From a virus: 23,647 bases of DNA. The translations under genes were made by a program, and so were the position numbers. The number at the start of each line of letters is the position of its first letter. Position 1 is the stretch's first letter. The stretch lies in IMG/VR virus record IMGVR_UViG_3300023444_000009, positions 1 through 23,647 of that record; one strand, 5' to 3'. Positions 1 to 8,179 of the stretch are shown here, piece by piece. A model generated the notes under the pieces. The model was not told the origin of the DNA, ran no database searches, and saw nothing but the letters and a program-made list of their open reading frames with translations.

Positions 1-1227
1 TGATGGCGTGCCACCTTCACCACCGCTAGCTCCCCCATCACCCTCACCATGCATTGGAGTACCTAACGCATCCAAACCACCTCTTTCATAAAGTTCACGT
101 TGGCGCTTATATACATCTAGTCCTGTGTTGATGATGTCGGTGATTATAGTGTCACGTTTTGCTTTTGGCATACCAGCGAAGACAACATTTGTCCCAACAC
201 TCCTTCCCACCTGTGAAGCTAGATTACGAAGGAATTTTGCATTCACATCCTCACCTCGTTCTTCAGCCGCTTTCTTAATTCGCGTCTCGATTTCCTTCTC
301 TGTAAATGGCCATCTTGCTTCTTCCTCTGCTTGCGTTCTCTTCTTAGCCGCCTCTGCTTTGACATCAGCAGTTTCACTAATCTTACGCTTCTCAAGTTTG
401 ATAGCTTTATCTATCTGCCCCTCCTGATATGCTTCATGATTCCTACGAGCAATATCTTGCAATTCTTTAGTCAACTCTTTCCTCGTTGCCGCATCTATTT
501 TTTTCGTAGGATCAGTTAATTTTTGTCGCGCAATTTGCTCTACCAAAGCCTGCTGCTCATTAAAGGTAGTTTGAACTTCATCAACAGATCCGGGTTTCAT
601 CCCTTTAGGATAGAAAGCGCGTTCAAGCATATTACTATCAGAATTATAAACTGAGAATGCAATACTACCATCGCTGAAAGGTTTGTTTGAAATAAACAAT
701 TCTCTTCCCAAATCATCAGCAATGCCAGTAGCACGAATGCCAGGTTGGCCTTTCAACTCTGCTTGCTTATTGTAATCCATCACTCCATTTTCAATTTCTC
801 CCCGGCGAAATTGTTCTTTAGCTGATGTGAGAAGGCGATCGGCTTCAGCGCGTTGGGTTTGAAGTACAGTAGCTTTAAGTTTTTGCACTTCCTGAAATGT
901 AGCGAGTTCTTTATTAATTATCTTATTCGCTAAATGGGGAGCGCCTTCAGCTATAGTTACAGCAGCTACTTCAGCAGGAATGTCTGAAGGATTGGGTAAG
1001 GTAAGTATTCCACCAGGTTTTTCTAAGGGAGATGGTAAGATCGCTCCGCTGGGTGAAGTGGGTTGAGCTGCCCCACCATCCTCTAAAGTAAGCCCAGCTT
1101 CCCTCTTCGCCAACCTTGTTTCTATCTTACGTTCAGCTTCCTGATCTTCCATCTCTTGAAATTTTTGTAAAAGGGACAGACCCATATATGTATCTTGGAT
1201 AACTTTCCCAAAATCAATTTTCGTCAT
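1..1227 (-). CDS. large helical virion/ejection-type protein, C-terminus beyond the left edge
   Basis: The frame is open from an ATG at 1227 to the left edge, giving 409 codons without a stop, so the C-terminus is missing. An AAGGAG ribosome site sits just before the ATG, and the gene follows the Ala/Gln-rich ejection protein after an 11-bp gap. The protein is highly charged and mostly predicted helical. It has a Pro-rich linker near residues 53-85, then long Glu/Lys/Ala-rich stretches likely to form coiled coils (about residues 90-150 and 225-330), and a Gly-rich tract at the cut end. I recognise no enzyme motif. Position after gp4-, gp10- and gp7-like genes matches where P22-type phages encode internal proteins that leave the capsid with the DNA (gp20/gp16 region). 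That role is inferred from place and composition only. Confidence 0.8.
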   Translation of the reverse strand, partial: MTKIDFGKVIQDTYMGLSLLQKFQEMEDQEAERKIETRLAKREAGLTLEDGGAAQPTSPSGAILPSPLEKPGGILTLPNPSDIPAEVAAVTIAEGAPHLANKIINKELATFQEVQKLKATVLQTQRAEADRLLTSAKEQFRRGEIENGVMDYNKQAELKGQPGIRATGIADDLGRELFISNKPFSDGSIAFSVYNSDSNMLERAFYPKGMKPGSVDEVQTTFNEQQALVEQIARQKLTDPTKKIDAATRKELTKELQDIARRNHEAYQEGQIDKAIKLEKRKISETADVKAEAAKKRTQAEEEARWPFTEKEIETRIKKAAEERGEDVNAKFLRNLASQVGRSVGTNVVFAGMPKAKRDTIITDIINTGLDVYKRQRELYERGGLDALGTPMHGEGDGGASGGEGGTPS

Positions 1228-1238
1228 CTGAAATCTCC

Positions 1239-2399
1239 TTATTCTAACGGTGATTCGTTCAGAGGGAGTGGTACTCCACCGAATGTGGAAACGTTAGGAT
1301 ATGTATTTGCGTACTCGTATGATGTTGGAATAGGTTGAGTATTACTGGGTAATATTGGCGACTGACCTTGATTCGCATTAATAAACCCAGGTAATGCGGA
1401 AGCTGCATTCAATGTGATGGGGCTAAGGAAAGCCTGCGAACCAATATTAGTAGCTTGAGTGTTAATTGCGGCAAGCGTGGGAGTGAGGGTGGATGCGAAT
1501 GTAGTAGTACCTTGCATCCCAGTTTCCACTGCTCCTGAAGCAGCTTCAAATGCGGCAGTATTAAGGTTGGCTAAATTAGCGCCAGTTTGCGAATAGATAT
1601 TTGCCCCAGCCACACCCAACTGACCTGCAAGAGATCCTGCGGCAGAAGCTTGCGTTGCCGCTAACTGACCTCCAATCCCCGCAGCTTGCACACCTGCCCC
1701 AACTAACGTATTCGCAGCTTGCAGTTGAATTTCCTGGGCACGTTGAATTTCAGCCGCACTTAAGCTTTGAACCAAATCTGCATGAGCTTGAATTGCAGCC
1801 CCGCCTCCAGTCAACCCCATTGCGGAAAGTTGTTGATTAAGGGCTTTTTGATTCTCTTGGAGTTGATATTGGAAAGCTTGAGAGGTTAATGGGTTAGATG
1901 TGTCTTGAAGTAGGCCAGTTAACGCATCAACCCCAGTTGCGCCCCCAGCAATATAAGGTTGAAGATCCGCTAAACTGGCATCCATAAATGAATTTATGTC
2001 AGCCATTCCTTGGGAATAGGTGCCTTGAAGAAGGGCTAAAGCTTGGTCTTGCGCTTGTAAGAGTTGATTTGTTCCAGTTTCAGTACCAGCGGAAATAAGA
2101 CCAAGAGATTGGTTGACTGCATCTTGCATATATTGATTGTACCCACCCACTAAAGTAGCAAGATCTTGCTTACCTTGAGCAGTTTGTTGTTCGATGTAAG
2201 CGGGGAGGTTGGTGAGTTGGGCTAAGTTAAGTTCAGCATCAACTTCTGCCTCAGTGCCGGAGCTGGAGATAGCTTGAGAAAGTATACTTCCTCCTGCCAT
2301 CGTACCTGCTGCGACCACAAGTGGTGCAACCCCATAAATTTTTTTCCCAATCAAACTTTCATCATATCCAAACCCAATCTGTACAGGATCAAGTCTCAT
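1239..2399 (-). CDS. Ala/Gly/Gln-rich DNA-ejection (pilot) protein, P22 gp7-like
   Basis: 386 aa, starting at an ATG with an AGGAGG site seven bases upstream. After residue 35 the composition is dominated by Ala, Gln, Gly, Ser, Thr and Leu, with almost no Cys or Trp. Residues 25-45 form a Gly/Ala-rich hydrophobic segment (PLVVAAGTMAGGS) that could touch or cross a membrane. Residues 90-300 look like long amphipathic helices. This composition and the place directly behind the tail-closure genes are typical of podoviral injected proteins such as P22 gp7, which leave the virion with the genome and help it cross the envelope. The C-terminal 45 residues are Pro/Asn/Ser-rich and probably disordered. 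Sequence identity to gp7 cannot be judged by eye, so the family is an inference. Confidence 0.7.
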   Translation of the reverse strand: MRLDPVQIGFGYDESLIGKKIYGVAPLVVAAGTMAGGSILSQAISSSGTEAEVDAELNLAQLTNLPAYIEQQTAQGKQDLATLVGGYNQYMQDAVNQSLGLISAGTETGTNQLLQAQDQALALLQGTYSQGMADINSFMDASLADLQPYIAGGATGVDALTGLLQDTSNPLTSQAFQYQLQENQKALNQQLSAMGLTGGGAAIQAHADLVQSLSAAEIQRAQEIQLQAANTLVGAGVQAAGIGGQLAATQASAAGSLAGQLGVAGANIYSQTGANLANLNTAAFEAASGAVETGMQGTTTFASTLTPTLAAINTQATNIGSQAFLSPITLNAASALPGFINANQGQSPILPSNTQPIPTSYEYANTYPNVSTFGGVPLPLNESPLE

Positions 2400-2409
2400 A
2401 ACATACCTC

Positions 2410-3021
2410 CTAAATCCATCTCAAGCTATGGATATTTACATTAGCGTAATGAATTTTACTATCCCATGGCACGCTTGCATTATCTGTCATAATCATGACA
2501 CCCACTGTATCGCCATTTGTAGCATCTACATTACTTTCATTATCTAGTTCTAGTATACCAGTTAAAGAGATGGTTGTGGGCCGGGTAGTAGTAGGAAAAT
2601 ATTGACCAGCAAAAACTTTTGTTGAAGGAGTTCCATTCACTGATGCAGCAATATAAATATTGACACCTGATGCAGTTAGAGAAATAGAAAGTTGTGCATT
2701 AAATAAATACACCCCAGCTCCATTAGCATCAACTCTCATCACTCCATTAGCGCGGTCTAATGTAATAACGCCTTCATTGGAAGTAGATTCTGGGCGTACA
2801 AACCTCCCACTTTCCCCATCAGCACCAAACCCAGTAATAGCGTACCAAGTATTTGCTGCGGCCATTGTGATAACTATATTCCCGCCATGTTCAGATGTGT
2901 TATGCCACAACTCACCATAGGCGGTTTCAACAGTGAGGATGCGATGTAGGTCATCATTCCACTCAATAACATCTCGCAAATCATTTACATCTGGTGGCAT
3001 CCTTAAACGTTCGATAGCCAT
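2410..3021 (-). CDS. beta-rich structural protein, possible jelly-roll
   Basis: 203 aa, start ATG overlapping the previous stop as TAATG, with GAGGT about ten bases upstream. Residues 1-45 are a charged N-terminal piece (MAIERLRMPPDVNDLRDVIEW) that could be an attachment segment. From about residue 50 to the end the protein alternates short beta-type stretches with Gly/Asn/Thr turns and ends in aromatic-containing strands (HYANVNIHSLRWI). This resembles small trimeric jelly-roll or C1q-like heads on phage fibres, and a second protein of that style lies at 6540-7190. Its place between the gp10-like tail protein and the ejection protein suggests a tail or neck component. I do not recognise a specific family. 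Confidence 0.75.
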   Translation of the reverse strand: MAIERLRMPPDVNDLRDVIEWNDDLHRILTVETAYGELWHNTSEHGGNIVITMAAANTWYAITGFGADGESGRFVRPESTSNEGVITLDRANGVMRVDANGAGVYLFNAQLSISLTASGVNIYIAASVNGTPSTKVFAGQYFPTTTRPTTISLTGILELDNESNVDATNGDTVGVMIMTDNASVPWDSKIHYANVNIHSLRWI

Positions 3022-4595
3022 TAACCTATCACCTCATAATCTTCCTCAGCACTTATAAAATATATACGAGCATTGTCAGTGCTGTACATTTCATATTGCC
3101 TGGCTCTGTATCTCCCAGGACGTTGAATCTTTAGTACAAATTCGCCATCACCAGAAGCGCCAAGATCTAATGTGTGCCAATTTTTCCAAGCACTAGCATC
3201 TCCATCATTATCACGCCATCTTATATAAACTTTTGGAGAAGTACTTGTAGCATCGTGAATGCCATCTCCACGACGAAATTTAAACATAATCCGCTCTGAA
3301 ATTTTCCATCCACGAGTGCCATGATCAATCCATCCAGTTCTAAGATAGAATCGAATTGGCATACTATCGTCCTTAATATCAGGATCGATAAAGTCGTATT
3401 GTGGTGAAAAATTAGATAGCATAGCGTATATGGTTCGCCCTAAATTTGTGCCAATATAGGTGGTTGAAGTATAAGAAGCAACTGCAACAGCTGTCATAGG
3501 AAATGCTGATAATGCATCATCATTCCATTCATTTCCGGCAGTTGGTATTGTGGCAGATGGGTTTCCAGAATCCCAATACCCCCACTTAAACCAACGATTT
3601 CGATTTAAGTCGAAAACGAATGTAGAATCCAAAACGTTAATATAGTAATAATCACCATATTGGAGCCTTAATATGTGGGCAGAACCATATAAATTGGAAA
3701 CACTTTCTAATTGATCCGTAATAGGTTGACTTAGTGGTTGAATCTGACGGCCCGACAATAAAACAACTCTATTATATCTATCTAAAAATATAAAAGCCTC
3801 TTTATATCGAACAACAGACTTCCCACTTTCACAACCATAAGGTAATACACCATTACCAATTCGACTAAATGGAGTTGATCCATCATTTCGCCAAATCTCG
3901 ATGGATTCAGCACCAAAAATATATAAATCCCTATTGAGTTTTTTGATTATTTGTATGTTATCTGAGCTGGCGCGTGGGGCAAAGAAATTCAATGCGTTAA
4001 ATGTGGTTGGGGCATCGAAATCGCTTCGGTATACAACATACCTCTTATACCCACCACCACCCGCAGGAATATAACCAGACATCAATACATAATCATCAAG
4101 AGATTCAAGATGTTTAGGAACAAATGTAGCTGTTGGGACGGGAAGGGTTAAGTCATACGATGTACCAACAGCACTTTCTCTTATATAAGCTACATCTGCG
4201 CCATTGCAAAATAAACAAAACCGCTCTCCATTTTGTGTTTTATAGATAGTTGAAGATATATAAGACTGATATGCAAGAGCAGTATGACCTGTGTATTCTG
4301 TCCATCCAAAAATATCACCAACATATATACGATATTGGCCAAGAGCACCGTCCCAAGCTGTTACCACAAGTGTATCTATATCCCACATATCAATACTACC
4401 AATTTCTGTAATATTTGCAGATGGGAGAATGGGGTATAAAGTGCCATCAAAATAAGGTATTAATTGCGGCCTTGTGATAAGGGTGTTGAGATCGTCACAA
4501 ATCACATCACTTTGTGCAACGTTAAGGTTTGTAGCTTCCTCCCCAACTGCAGTAAAGTATGCTTGTTCATGGAAGGGAAGTTGAGCACGTGGCAT
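3021..4595 (-). CDS. P22 gp10-like tail accessory / packaged-DNA stabilisation protein
   Basis: 524 aa, ATG overlapping the upstream stop as TAATG and preceded by GGAGGCG. The N-terminus (residues 1-50) has a string of short segments ending in RPQLIPYFDGTLYP, like gp10 proteins where it contacts the tail stack. The body is rich in beta strands with repeated aromatic and Asp/Asn turns (IYVGDIFGWTEYT, YRSDFDAPTTFNAL, FVFDLNRNRWFKWG), and the C-terminus carries paired RWRDNDGD/KNWHTLDLG strands. P22 gp10 (about 470 aa) plugs the portal channel after packaging and joins the tailspikes and needle. The length, the beta-propeller-like repeats and the place directly downstream of a gp4-like gene support the assignment. 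The match is from memory of the family, not alignment. Confidence 0.75.
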   Translation of the reverse strand: MPRAQLPFHEQAYFTAVGEEATNLNVAQSDVICDDLNTLITRPQLIPYFDGTLYPILPSANITEIGSIDMWDIDTLVVTAWDGALGQYRIYVGDIFGWTEYTGHTALAYQSYISSTIYKTQNGERFCLFCNGADVAYIRESAVGTSYDLTLPVPTATFVPKHLESLDDYVLMSGYIPAGGGGYKRYVVYRSDFDAPTTFNALNFFAPRASSDNIQIIKKLNRDLYIFGAESIEIWRNDGSTPFSRIGNGVLPYGCESGKSVVRYKEAFIFLDRYNRVVLLSGRQIQPLSQPITDQLESVSNLYGSAHILRLQYGDYYYINVLDSTFVFDLNRNRWFKWGYWDSGNPSATIPTAGNEWNDDALSAFPMTAVAVASYTSTTYIGTNLGRTIYAMLSNFSPQYDFIDPDIKDDSMPIRFYLRTGWIDHGTRGWKISERIMFKFRRGDGIHDATSTSPKVYIRWRDNDGDASAWKNWHTLDLGASGDGEFVLKIQRPGRYRARQYEMYSTDNARIYFISAEEDYEVIG

Positions 4596-5311
4596 TATAC
4601 ACGCCTCCTTCCTGTGCGAGCGGGGCGAATGTTGAGGGGAGCGCTATTGGCTTGGATATTATCAAAGCCTTTCGCATAGTTGAATTCCTTGTCTGCTGTG
4701 ATGGTAAGGGCTTTAAGTAAGTCGCCTCGGTGGTATTCTAAAGCAAGGTCAGCAGCCAATCCATATACTAGCGCCTTATACCACCTTGGAGGGGTATCTG
4801 GCCCATCGCCACTTGCAGTGAAATCTTGCAGTTTCCTGATCCCACGAAAGTAAATAGTATCAGTGGAATTGTGAGGAGATGGCCACACATACATCGTAGT
4901 AGAAGCAAGTTGGTAATCTATTGCGATTTTCAGTGGCTGGCCTGTTGAACTCTTATCTGCTATCTCATCATATTCACTGAGTGAGATCAGAGTAATGGGA
5001 TCATCTCCATTACTGCCACTACGACGCAAAAAGATTCCGGCTGATTCAACGCTCAAAATATCAGTGCTTAAGGTGTAAGAAATTGTGGAAGCTGTCATGG
5101 TTTGGGTGTATTGGGTTTGTGTCCATAATCTGAGGCCACGAGTGTGCCAGCTTTTAACGAGAGTGTTTAAGGCAATCACAGCTTCAGATTCCATATCACT
5201 GCCGGCAGTGACAGATTCACCTTGATCCAATACACCAAGCTTCCTTAATGCAGCACTGATTAATTCATTTCGCGTTTGGTCCCATGTTCTATTTCCTGAT
5301 GGTGTGGCCAT
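4595..5311 (-). CDS. P22 gp4-like head-completion / tail accessory factor
   Basis: 238 aa with an AGGAG site before the ATG. The opening (RTWDQTRNELISAALRKLGV) is the helical signature of gp4-type adaptors. It is followed by ESEAVIALNTLVKSWHTRGLRLWT, a middle beta part with YQLASTTMYVWPSP, and a helical segment (PPRWYKALVYGLAADLALEY) that ends the conserved region. P22 gp4 (166 aa) binds below the portal and makes the first ring of the tail. Longer versions of about 200-240 aa are common in environmental podoviruses. The Arg-rich C-terminus (RPARTGRRRV) may touch DNA or portal. It is coupled to the gp10-like gene by a TAATG overlap, the order expected for a P22-like tail. Confidence 0.75.
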   Translation of the reverse strand: MATPSGNRTWDQTRNELISAALRKLGVLDQGESVTAGSDMESEAVIALNTLVKSWHTRGLRLWTQTQYTQTMTASTISYTLSTDILSVESAGIFLRRSGSNGDDPITLISLSEYDEIADKSSTGQPLKIAIDYQLASTTMYVWPSPHNSTDTIYFRGIRKLQDFTASGDGPDTPPRWYKALVYGLAADLALEYHRGDLLKALTITADKEFNYAKGFDNIQANSAPLNIRPARTGRRRV

Positions 5312-5322
5312 CTCTTATTCTC

Positions 5323-5775
5323 CTATCGCCCTATTACTTGTTGGATATTGCTTAGGTCAGTGTAGCATTGCCTAAGTTGGTCAGTGAGAAAGCGGATTTC
5401 ATCAATGAAGATTTGGGTGTCTGGGCAACCTGGACAAGGTTCTGCTTCAGGACATTCATCCGGCCCAGTAAGGCACATTTCAATTTCCCCACTGACAACG
5501 CGAAAGGTAGAGCCATCTTTGCGAATACGAAGGACAGTTCCACCAAAGTCCATGGTGTAGTCATTACCAATGCGTGCCCAGATAAAGGGAACGCGCATTG
5601 TATCCTGCATGGTTGTGAGGAGACCTGTTCCACCATCGTTGATGAAGATTTGAATGTCATTGAAGCGAACAAGTTTTTCTGGACTCCATACAGTTGCGCT
5701 TCCATTCAACTCCATCGCTGTTACATTGATAGGGGTGAAGATTAGCAAGCTTGCGAGTATGAGCTTACGCATCAT
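5323..5775 (-). CDS. exported phage protein with signal peptide and Cys/Pro-rich hinge
   Basis: 150 aa from the ATG at 5775; a second ATG follows at 5772, and a TTG six bases upstream in frame has no better ribosome site. GAGGAG lies just before. Residues 1-20 are a classic type I signal peptide: MRK basic start, hydrophobic core LILASLLIFTPIN, and a VTA cleavage site before Met21. The mature part is beta-type to residue 95, has a Cys/Pro/Glu-rich hinge (residues 101-118, with PCPGCPD), and ends in a helix (IFIDEIRFLTDQLRQCYTDLS). An export signal in a late gene next to the endolysin suggests a role at lysis or in envelope modification, but there is no lipobox or anchor that would mark a spanin. 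Function unknown. The start overlaps the previous gene by 11 bp. Confidence 0.75.
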   Translation of the reverse strand: MMRKLILASLLIFTPINVTAMELNGSATVWSPEKLVRFNDIQIFINDGGTGLLTTMQDTMRVPFIWARIGNDYTMDFGGTVLRIRKDGSTFRVVSGEIEMCLTGPDECPEAEPCPGCPDTQIFIDEIRFLTDQLRQCYTDLSNIQQVIGR

Positions 5776-6076
5776 CGCCAATCTCCTCTACTTTAACATC
5801 ATTATAGGCAGACTCTACCGCACCATTCTCTATATTGATCACTATATTGTCATTATCCGGGATTTCCATAATCACTCGAAGGCGCTGAATAACAGGAAGA
5901 ACTACAACATCATCAATGGTATTATCAGTTTGCTGAACGTAATCTTCAATGAAATCGAAAATCCCATCCACAAGAGCTACATAATTCTCCCTGGTGATTA
6001 GTTCTTTGAGGGCGTCCATTGCAGAAGCCAACGCCCAGCCCATCAATTTTGCTCCCAAGATTGCTTTCAGTCCCAT
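5765..6076 (-). CDS. small acidic helical protein beside the endolysin
   Basis: 103 aa from the ATG at 6076, chosen because AAAGGAGGG sits five bases upstream; an in-frame ATG at 6100 has no such site. The N-terminal 30 residues are hydrophobic and helical (MGLKAILGAKLMGWALASAM) and could be a weak membrane or packing helix. The middle is an amphipathic helix (YVALVDGIFDFIEDYVQQTD), followed by a conserved-looking VVLPVIQRLRVIMEIPDND. The C-terminus is acidic. Genes of this style are common near lysis genes in environmental phages, but I know no demonstrated function. It could be a holin partner; the helix is marginal for a transmembrane segment. Confidence 0.7.
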   Translation of the reverse strand: MGLKAILGAKLMGWALASAMDALKELITRENYVALVDGIFDFIEDYVQQTDNTIDDVVVLPVIQRLRVIMEIPDNDNIVINIENGAVESAYNDVKVEEIGDDA

Positions 6077-6087
6077 AATACCCTCCT

Positions 6088-6465
6088 TTAGTAAGTCCAC
6101 AACACATGTTGTGGTTTATTTGCACCACCTCCCAGATGGATGAATTTATCTGAGACACCGATGCGAGTTATGCCTGCCTTAAGGGCGGCAGCGATTAAAT
6201 CATAACGATCTTGGCTGTGTGTGATAGGAATGTCTACTGCAGCACCGTCAATGTGTTCTGAGTCAGGAACGCCGCCAATTGCAGCATTGTGGGCAGGGCA
6301 TCTGCTGCCCGAACTAACATCCATGCGTCTGTCAAAAATTTGACGCACCTCTTCAAGTTTAAACATGAAGGCATCATCCCACTCAAGATACCCACATCCA
6401 CAGCGGCAACGCATCTCATCTTTGGTGAAATGGTCTGTGATGTATTTGTCTGCGAGGTTTTTCAT
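6088..6465 (-). CDS. M15-family peptidoglycan peptidase (endolysin)
   Basis: 125 aa from the ATG at 6465, which has GGAGGT five bases upstream. An in-frame ATG at 6540 would add 25 residues and overlaps the previous stop as TAATG but lacks a ribosome site, so either start is possible. The protein has the M15 (VanY/D-Ala-D-Ala peptidase-like, PF08291 type) layout: an opening DHFTKDEMRC, a SGSRCPAHNAAIGG core, the zinc motif SEHIDGAAVD (His71, Asp78) and the third ligand in KFIHLG (His110). These residues are all present, so it should be active. It has an unusual Cys cluster at 20-24 (CRCGC). Members cut the peptide cross-links of murein, here most likely for host lysis. No signal peptide is seen, so a holin would be needed for release. 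Confidence 0.88.
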   Translation of the reverse strand: MKNLADKYITDHFTKDEMRCRCGCGYLEWDDAFMFKLEEVRQIFDRRMDVSSGSRCPAHNAAIGGVPDSEHIDGAAVDIPITHSQDRYDLIAAALKAGITRIGVSDKFIHLGGGANKPQHVLWTY

Positions 6466-6539
6466 TTGTACCTCCACCATCTTATCTTTCGCCCAGTGGA
6501 ATGCTTTAATGAGGGCGAATGGATTTATTTTAATTAACA

Positions 6540-7190
6540 TTACGCCAATAAGGTTGCTATGAGGGATGTGTGTCGCACACCTCCCACCAAAGTGCAATCT
6601 GCTCCCATAGTGTGGTATGTGTAAAGTTCGACATAATTACCTGAAGAGAGGTAATATATATTACTGGTAGACGCAGTGATGATGTTTGCAGAACTTGTAT
6701 GAACAGCACTTCGCATATTGATAGAACCATTTACATAAAGCCCACAATATACTAAGTTACCTGAAGTGATATTAGTTGCTAGGTAGGATACATTCCCTAC
6801 GATAAGGTAATATCCTTCAACTGAAGGAATATAGCGATAGTTTGTGACAAGGTCAAAATCATCTGTCGTATCTATGATTTTGTAATTCAACTCTACTTTT
6901 GTCCACGTTCCAGTAACTATCCCAGTTTGATTGGCAGATAACCTCACACAACACTTAGGCATGCCATCACCTCTAACATAGTTTGAGGCAGTGATATTCC
7001 CTGTGGCAGTAATGTTTCCTGCGGAAGCGATATTACCAGAAGAAGAGATTGCTGGAGCATTACCAAAGAGATTCGCTATGGTGGAACGCATTGTACTATT
7101 CGCCCCGCCAGCAGGATCTTGTACTACAATAAGATCAGTTGAAGCTGGAGCAGTTTCTTCTGTCAGATCTCGTATCTTCGTATTGGCCAT
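6540..7190 (-). CDS. fibre-like protein with C-terminal C1q-type jelly roll
   Basis: 216 aa, ATG overlapping the upstream stop (TAATG) with GAGGTGG before it. The N-terminus (MANTKIRDLTEETAPASTDLI to about residue 42) is the short motif often found at the head of phage fibre and appendage proteins. Residues 48-70 are a Gly/Asn/Ser/Ala low-complexity spacer (SSGNIASAGNITATGNITAS). Residues 80-216 have the strand pattern of a C1q/TNF-like trimeric head: RLSANQTG, a YKIIDTTDDFD loop, YRYIPSVEGYYLIVGNVSYL, and a closing VGGVRHTSLIATLL strand. Such heads trimerise and bind ligands at fibre tips. It is probably a host-contact or decoration appendage. Its location next to the lysis genes rather than the main fibre is common in phages. 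Confidence 0.75.
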   Translation of the reverse strand: MANTKIRDLTEETAPASTDLIVVQDPAGGANSTMRSTIANLFGNAPAISSSGNIASAGNITATGNITASNYVRGDGMPKCCVRLSANQTGIVTGTWTKVELNYKIIDTTDDFDLVTNYRYIPSVEGYYLIVGNVSYLATNITSGNLVYCGLYVNGSINMRSAVHTSSANIITASTSNIYYLSSGNYVELYTYHTMGADCTLVGGVRHTSLIATLLA

Positions 7191-7513
7191 TATTCCACCT
7201 CTATGAATTCTTCAGTTTCACCAGCACGACTGCCTTCCATAACAATCAAGCCACATAACTCTGGTGCCAAGTTGCAATCAACTGCCAGGTATTGCGTCAC
7301 TGTAATGCTTGTGGCATTTGAGATTGTAGAAGAACCTGGAACGATTGGGTTTTCGTCATAGCATTTGGGACATTGCCAGAAACCTTCCCAATTTTGGATT
7401 AATTGTGATTGAAGATAGTCAAACCCGCAATAATCACATTCCTTCCATTGATCATCTGGTATATAACGTTGGGAACCTGGTCTATGAGTTTCTCTCAAAA
7501 TGGTCCTCCACAC
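7190..7513 (-). CDS. small zinc-ribbon protein
   Basis: 107 aa. Residues 25-52 carry two CxxC pairs (CDYCGF ... CPKC) separated by about 20 residues, a zinc-ribbon layout with a conserved-looking LIQNWEGFWQCPKCYDENP. Small proteins with exactly this arrangement recur in phage virion-gene clusters, and no biochemical role is established that I know of. The C-terminal half is beta-type (ATSITVTQYLAVDCNLAP). The start codon has only a weak ribosome site, and the gene overlaps its upstream neighbour by 32 bp, so translation is probably coupled. It also overlaps the C1q-like gene by one base. Confidence 0.75.
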   Translation of the reverse strand: MWRTILRETHRPGSQRYIPDDQWKECDYCGFDYLQSQLIQNWEGFWQCPKCYDENPIVPGSSTISNATSITVTQYLAVDCNLAPELCGLIVMEGSRAGETEEFIEVE

Positions 7514-7673
7514 ATTTTACACACGTCCCAAGGTACCATGAAGCACTGCAAGTACCATCAGCGCGTGTGCGAACACCGTATTTATCTACACCACGCTTAC
7601 ACTTAATTATACCACGCCAGTGTGATACGATGTCGTTGAATTTAGTGACGTTCAGGGAGTTCTTTGTCTCCAT
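7482..7673 (-). CDS. 63-aa small protein with paired Cys
   Basis: The start is well supported: GGGAGG lies five bases before the ATG at 7673. The protein is basic and contains a CxxC near the end (TCVKCVEDH) plus Cys at about residues 25 and 42, so it may bind a metal. It overlaps the membrane-protein gene upstream by 32 bp and the zinc-ribbon gene downstream by 32 bp. I do not recognise a family. The good ribosome site and the regular packing of this strip argue that it is real rather than a chance reading frame. Confidence 0.6.
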   Translation of the reverse strand: METKNSLNVTKFNDIVSHWRGIIKCKRGVDKYGVRTRADGTCSASWYLGTCVKCVEDHFERNS

Positions 7674-7959
7674 ATAAACCTCCCACTTTCTGCACTAAGG
7701 CTGATTGGATTTGAATTTGTTGACGCATGAATGCTTGTGTTTCGCGATGTTGTATTGACATTGTTTTATGGTTGTCTTCTACCTTAGACCAGACTAGGCC
7801 GAATCCGCCTGCGAGTAGTCCACAGATAACTGGGAGGAGAAGTGTCACCAACCATTTAAATATTTTCCAGTTGTTCATAAGCGTCCTCACATCTTCTTTA
7901 AGTTGTGCAAAGGGTTCACACTCTGCACCTGTGTGGCATTTAATGGGTGGTTTGTTCAT
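7642..7959 (-). CDS. single-span membrane protein, holin/XhlA-like candidate
   Basis: 105 aa from the ATG at 7959, with GAGGGAG nine bases upstream; an in-frame ATG at 7977 lacks a site. Layout: a soluble acidic N-terminal part with KEDVRTLMNNWKIF, one strong transmembrane segment (about residues 33-53, KWLVTLLLPVICGLLAGGFGL), then a charged helix (KVEDNHKTMSIQHRETQAFM). This coil-membrane-coil plan fits XhlA-like accessory lysis proteins, small holins or inner-membrane spanin parts. It lies in the same late strip as the M15 endolysin, which itself has no export signal. No other obvious holin is present in the lysis region, so this is the best candidate. A role in lysis is inferred. Confidence 0.7.
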   Translation of the reverse strand: MNKPPIKCHTGAECEPFAQLKEDVRTLMNNWKIFKWLVTLLLPVICGLLAGGFGLVWSKVEDNHKTMSIQHRETQAFMRQQIQIQSALVQKVGGLYGDKELPERH

Positions 7960-8179
7960 GTAATGAATCTCCCTCATGTTTAAGTCGATTTATGGTATAC
8001 TTAGAAACCGACTTCAGCCATGGCGGCGATATCTTTTGACACTGCGTCTTGGTTGCCCCAGCCTTCGGTTTGTTGTGCCAGTAACAAGTCGGGATGCTTT
8101 GGTTTATAATTTGTATTTTCGTTGTTTCATCATCTTTCCATACACAGCCTGAAAATAAGAAATCGAGCGTATTAGCCAT
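7940..8179 (-). CDS. 79-aa hypothetical protein
   Basis: The ATG overlaps the stop of the lipoprotein gene by four bases (ATGA type), and the frame closes 20 bp inside the next gene, so it would fill the only gap in this part of the operon. The protein has no transmembrane segment; it carries three Cys and a Trp-containing stretch (PTCYWHNKPKAG). Composition is mixed and there is no recognisable domain. The ribosome site is not obvious. AT content rises sharply here relative to the GC-rich lipoprotein and fibre genes just upstream, so the junction of two differently composed segments runs through this gene. It could be a decayed or chance frame. Confidence 0.45.
   Translation of the reverse strand: MANTLDFLFSGCVWKDDETTKIQIINQSIPTCYWHNKPKAGATKTQCQKISPPWLKSVSKYTINRLKHEGDSLHEQTTH

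Noticed and set aside
5352-5705. 117-aa minus-strand frame inside the exported protein gene
   Set aside because: No ribosome site, no recognisable domain, and the host gene has a convincing signal peptide and start. A nested spanin was considered, but there is no suitable lipobox.
7980-8015. AAGTCG/CGACTT inverted repeat as a terminator
   Set aside because: Only six pairs with a loop of more than 20 bases and no T tract.
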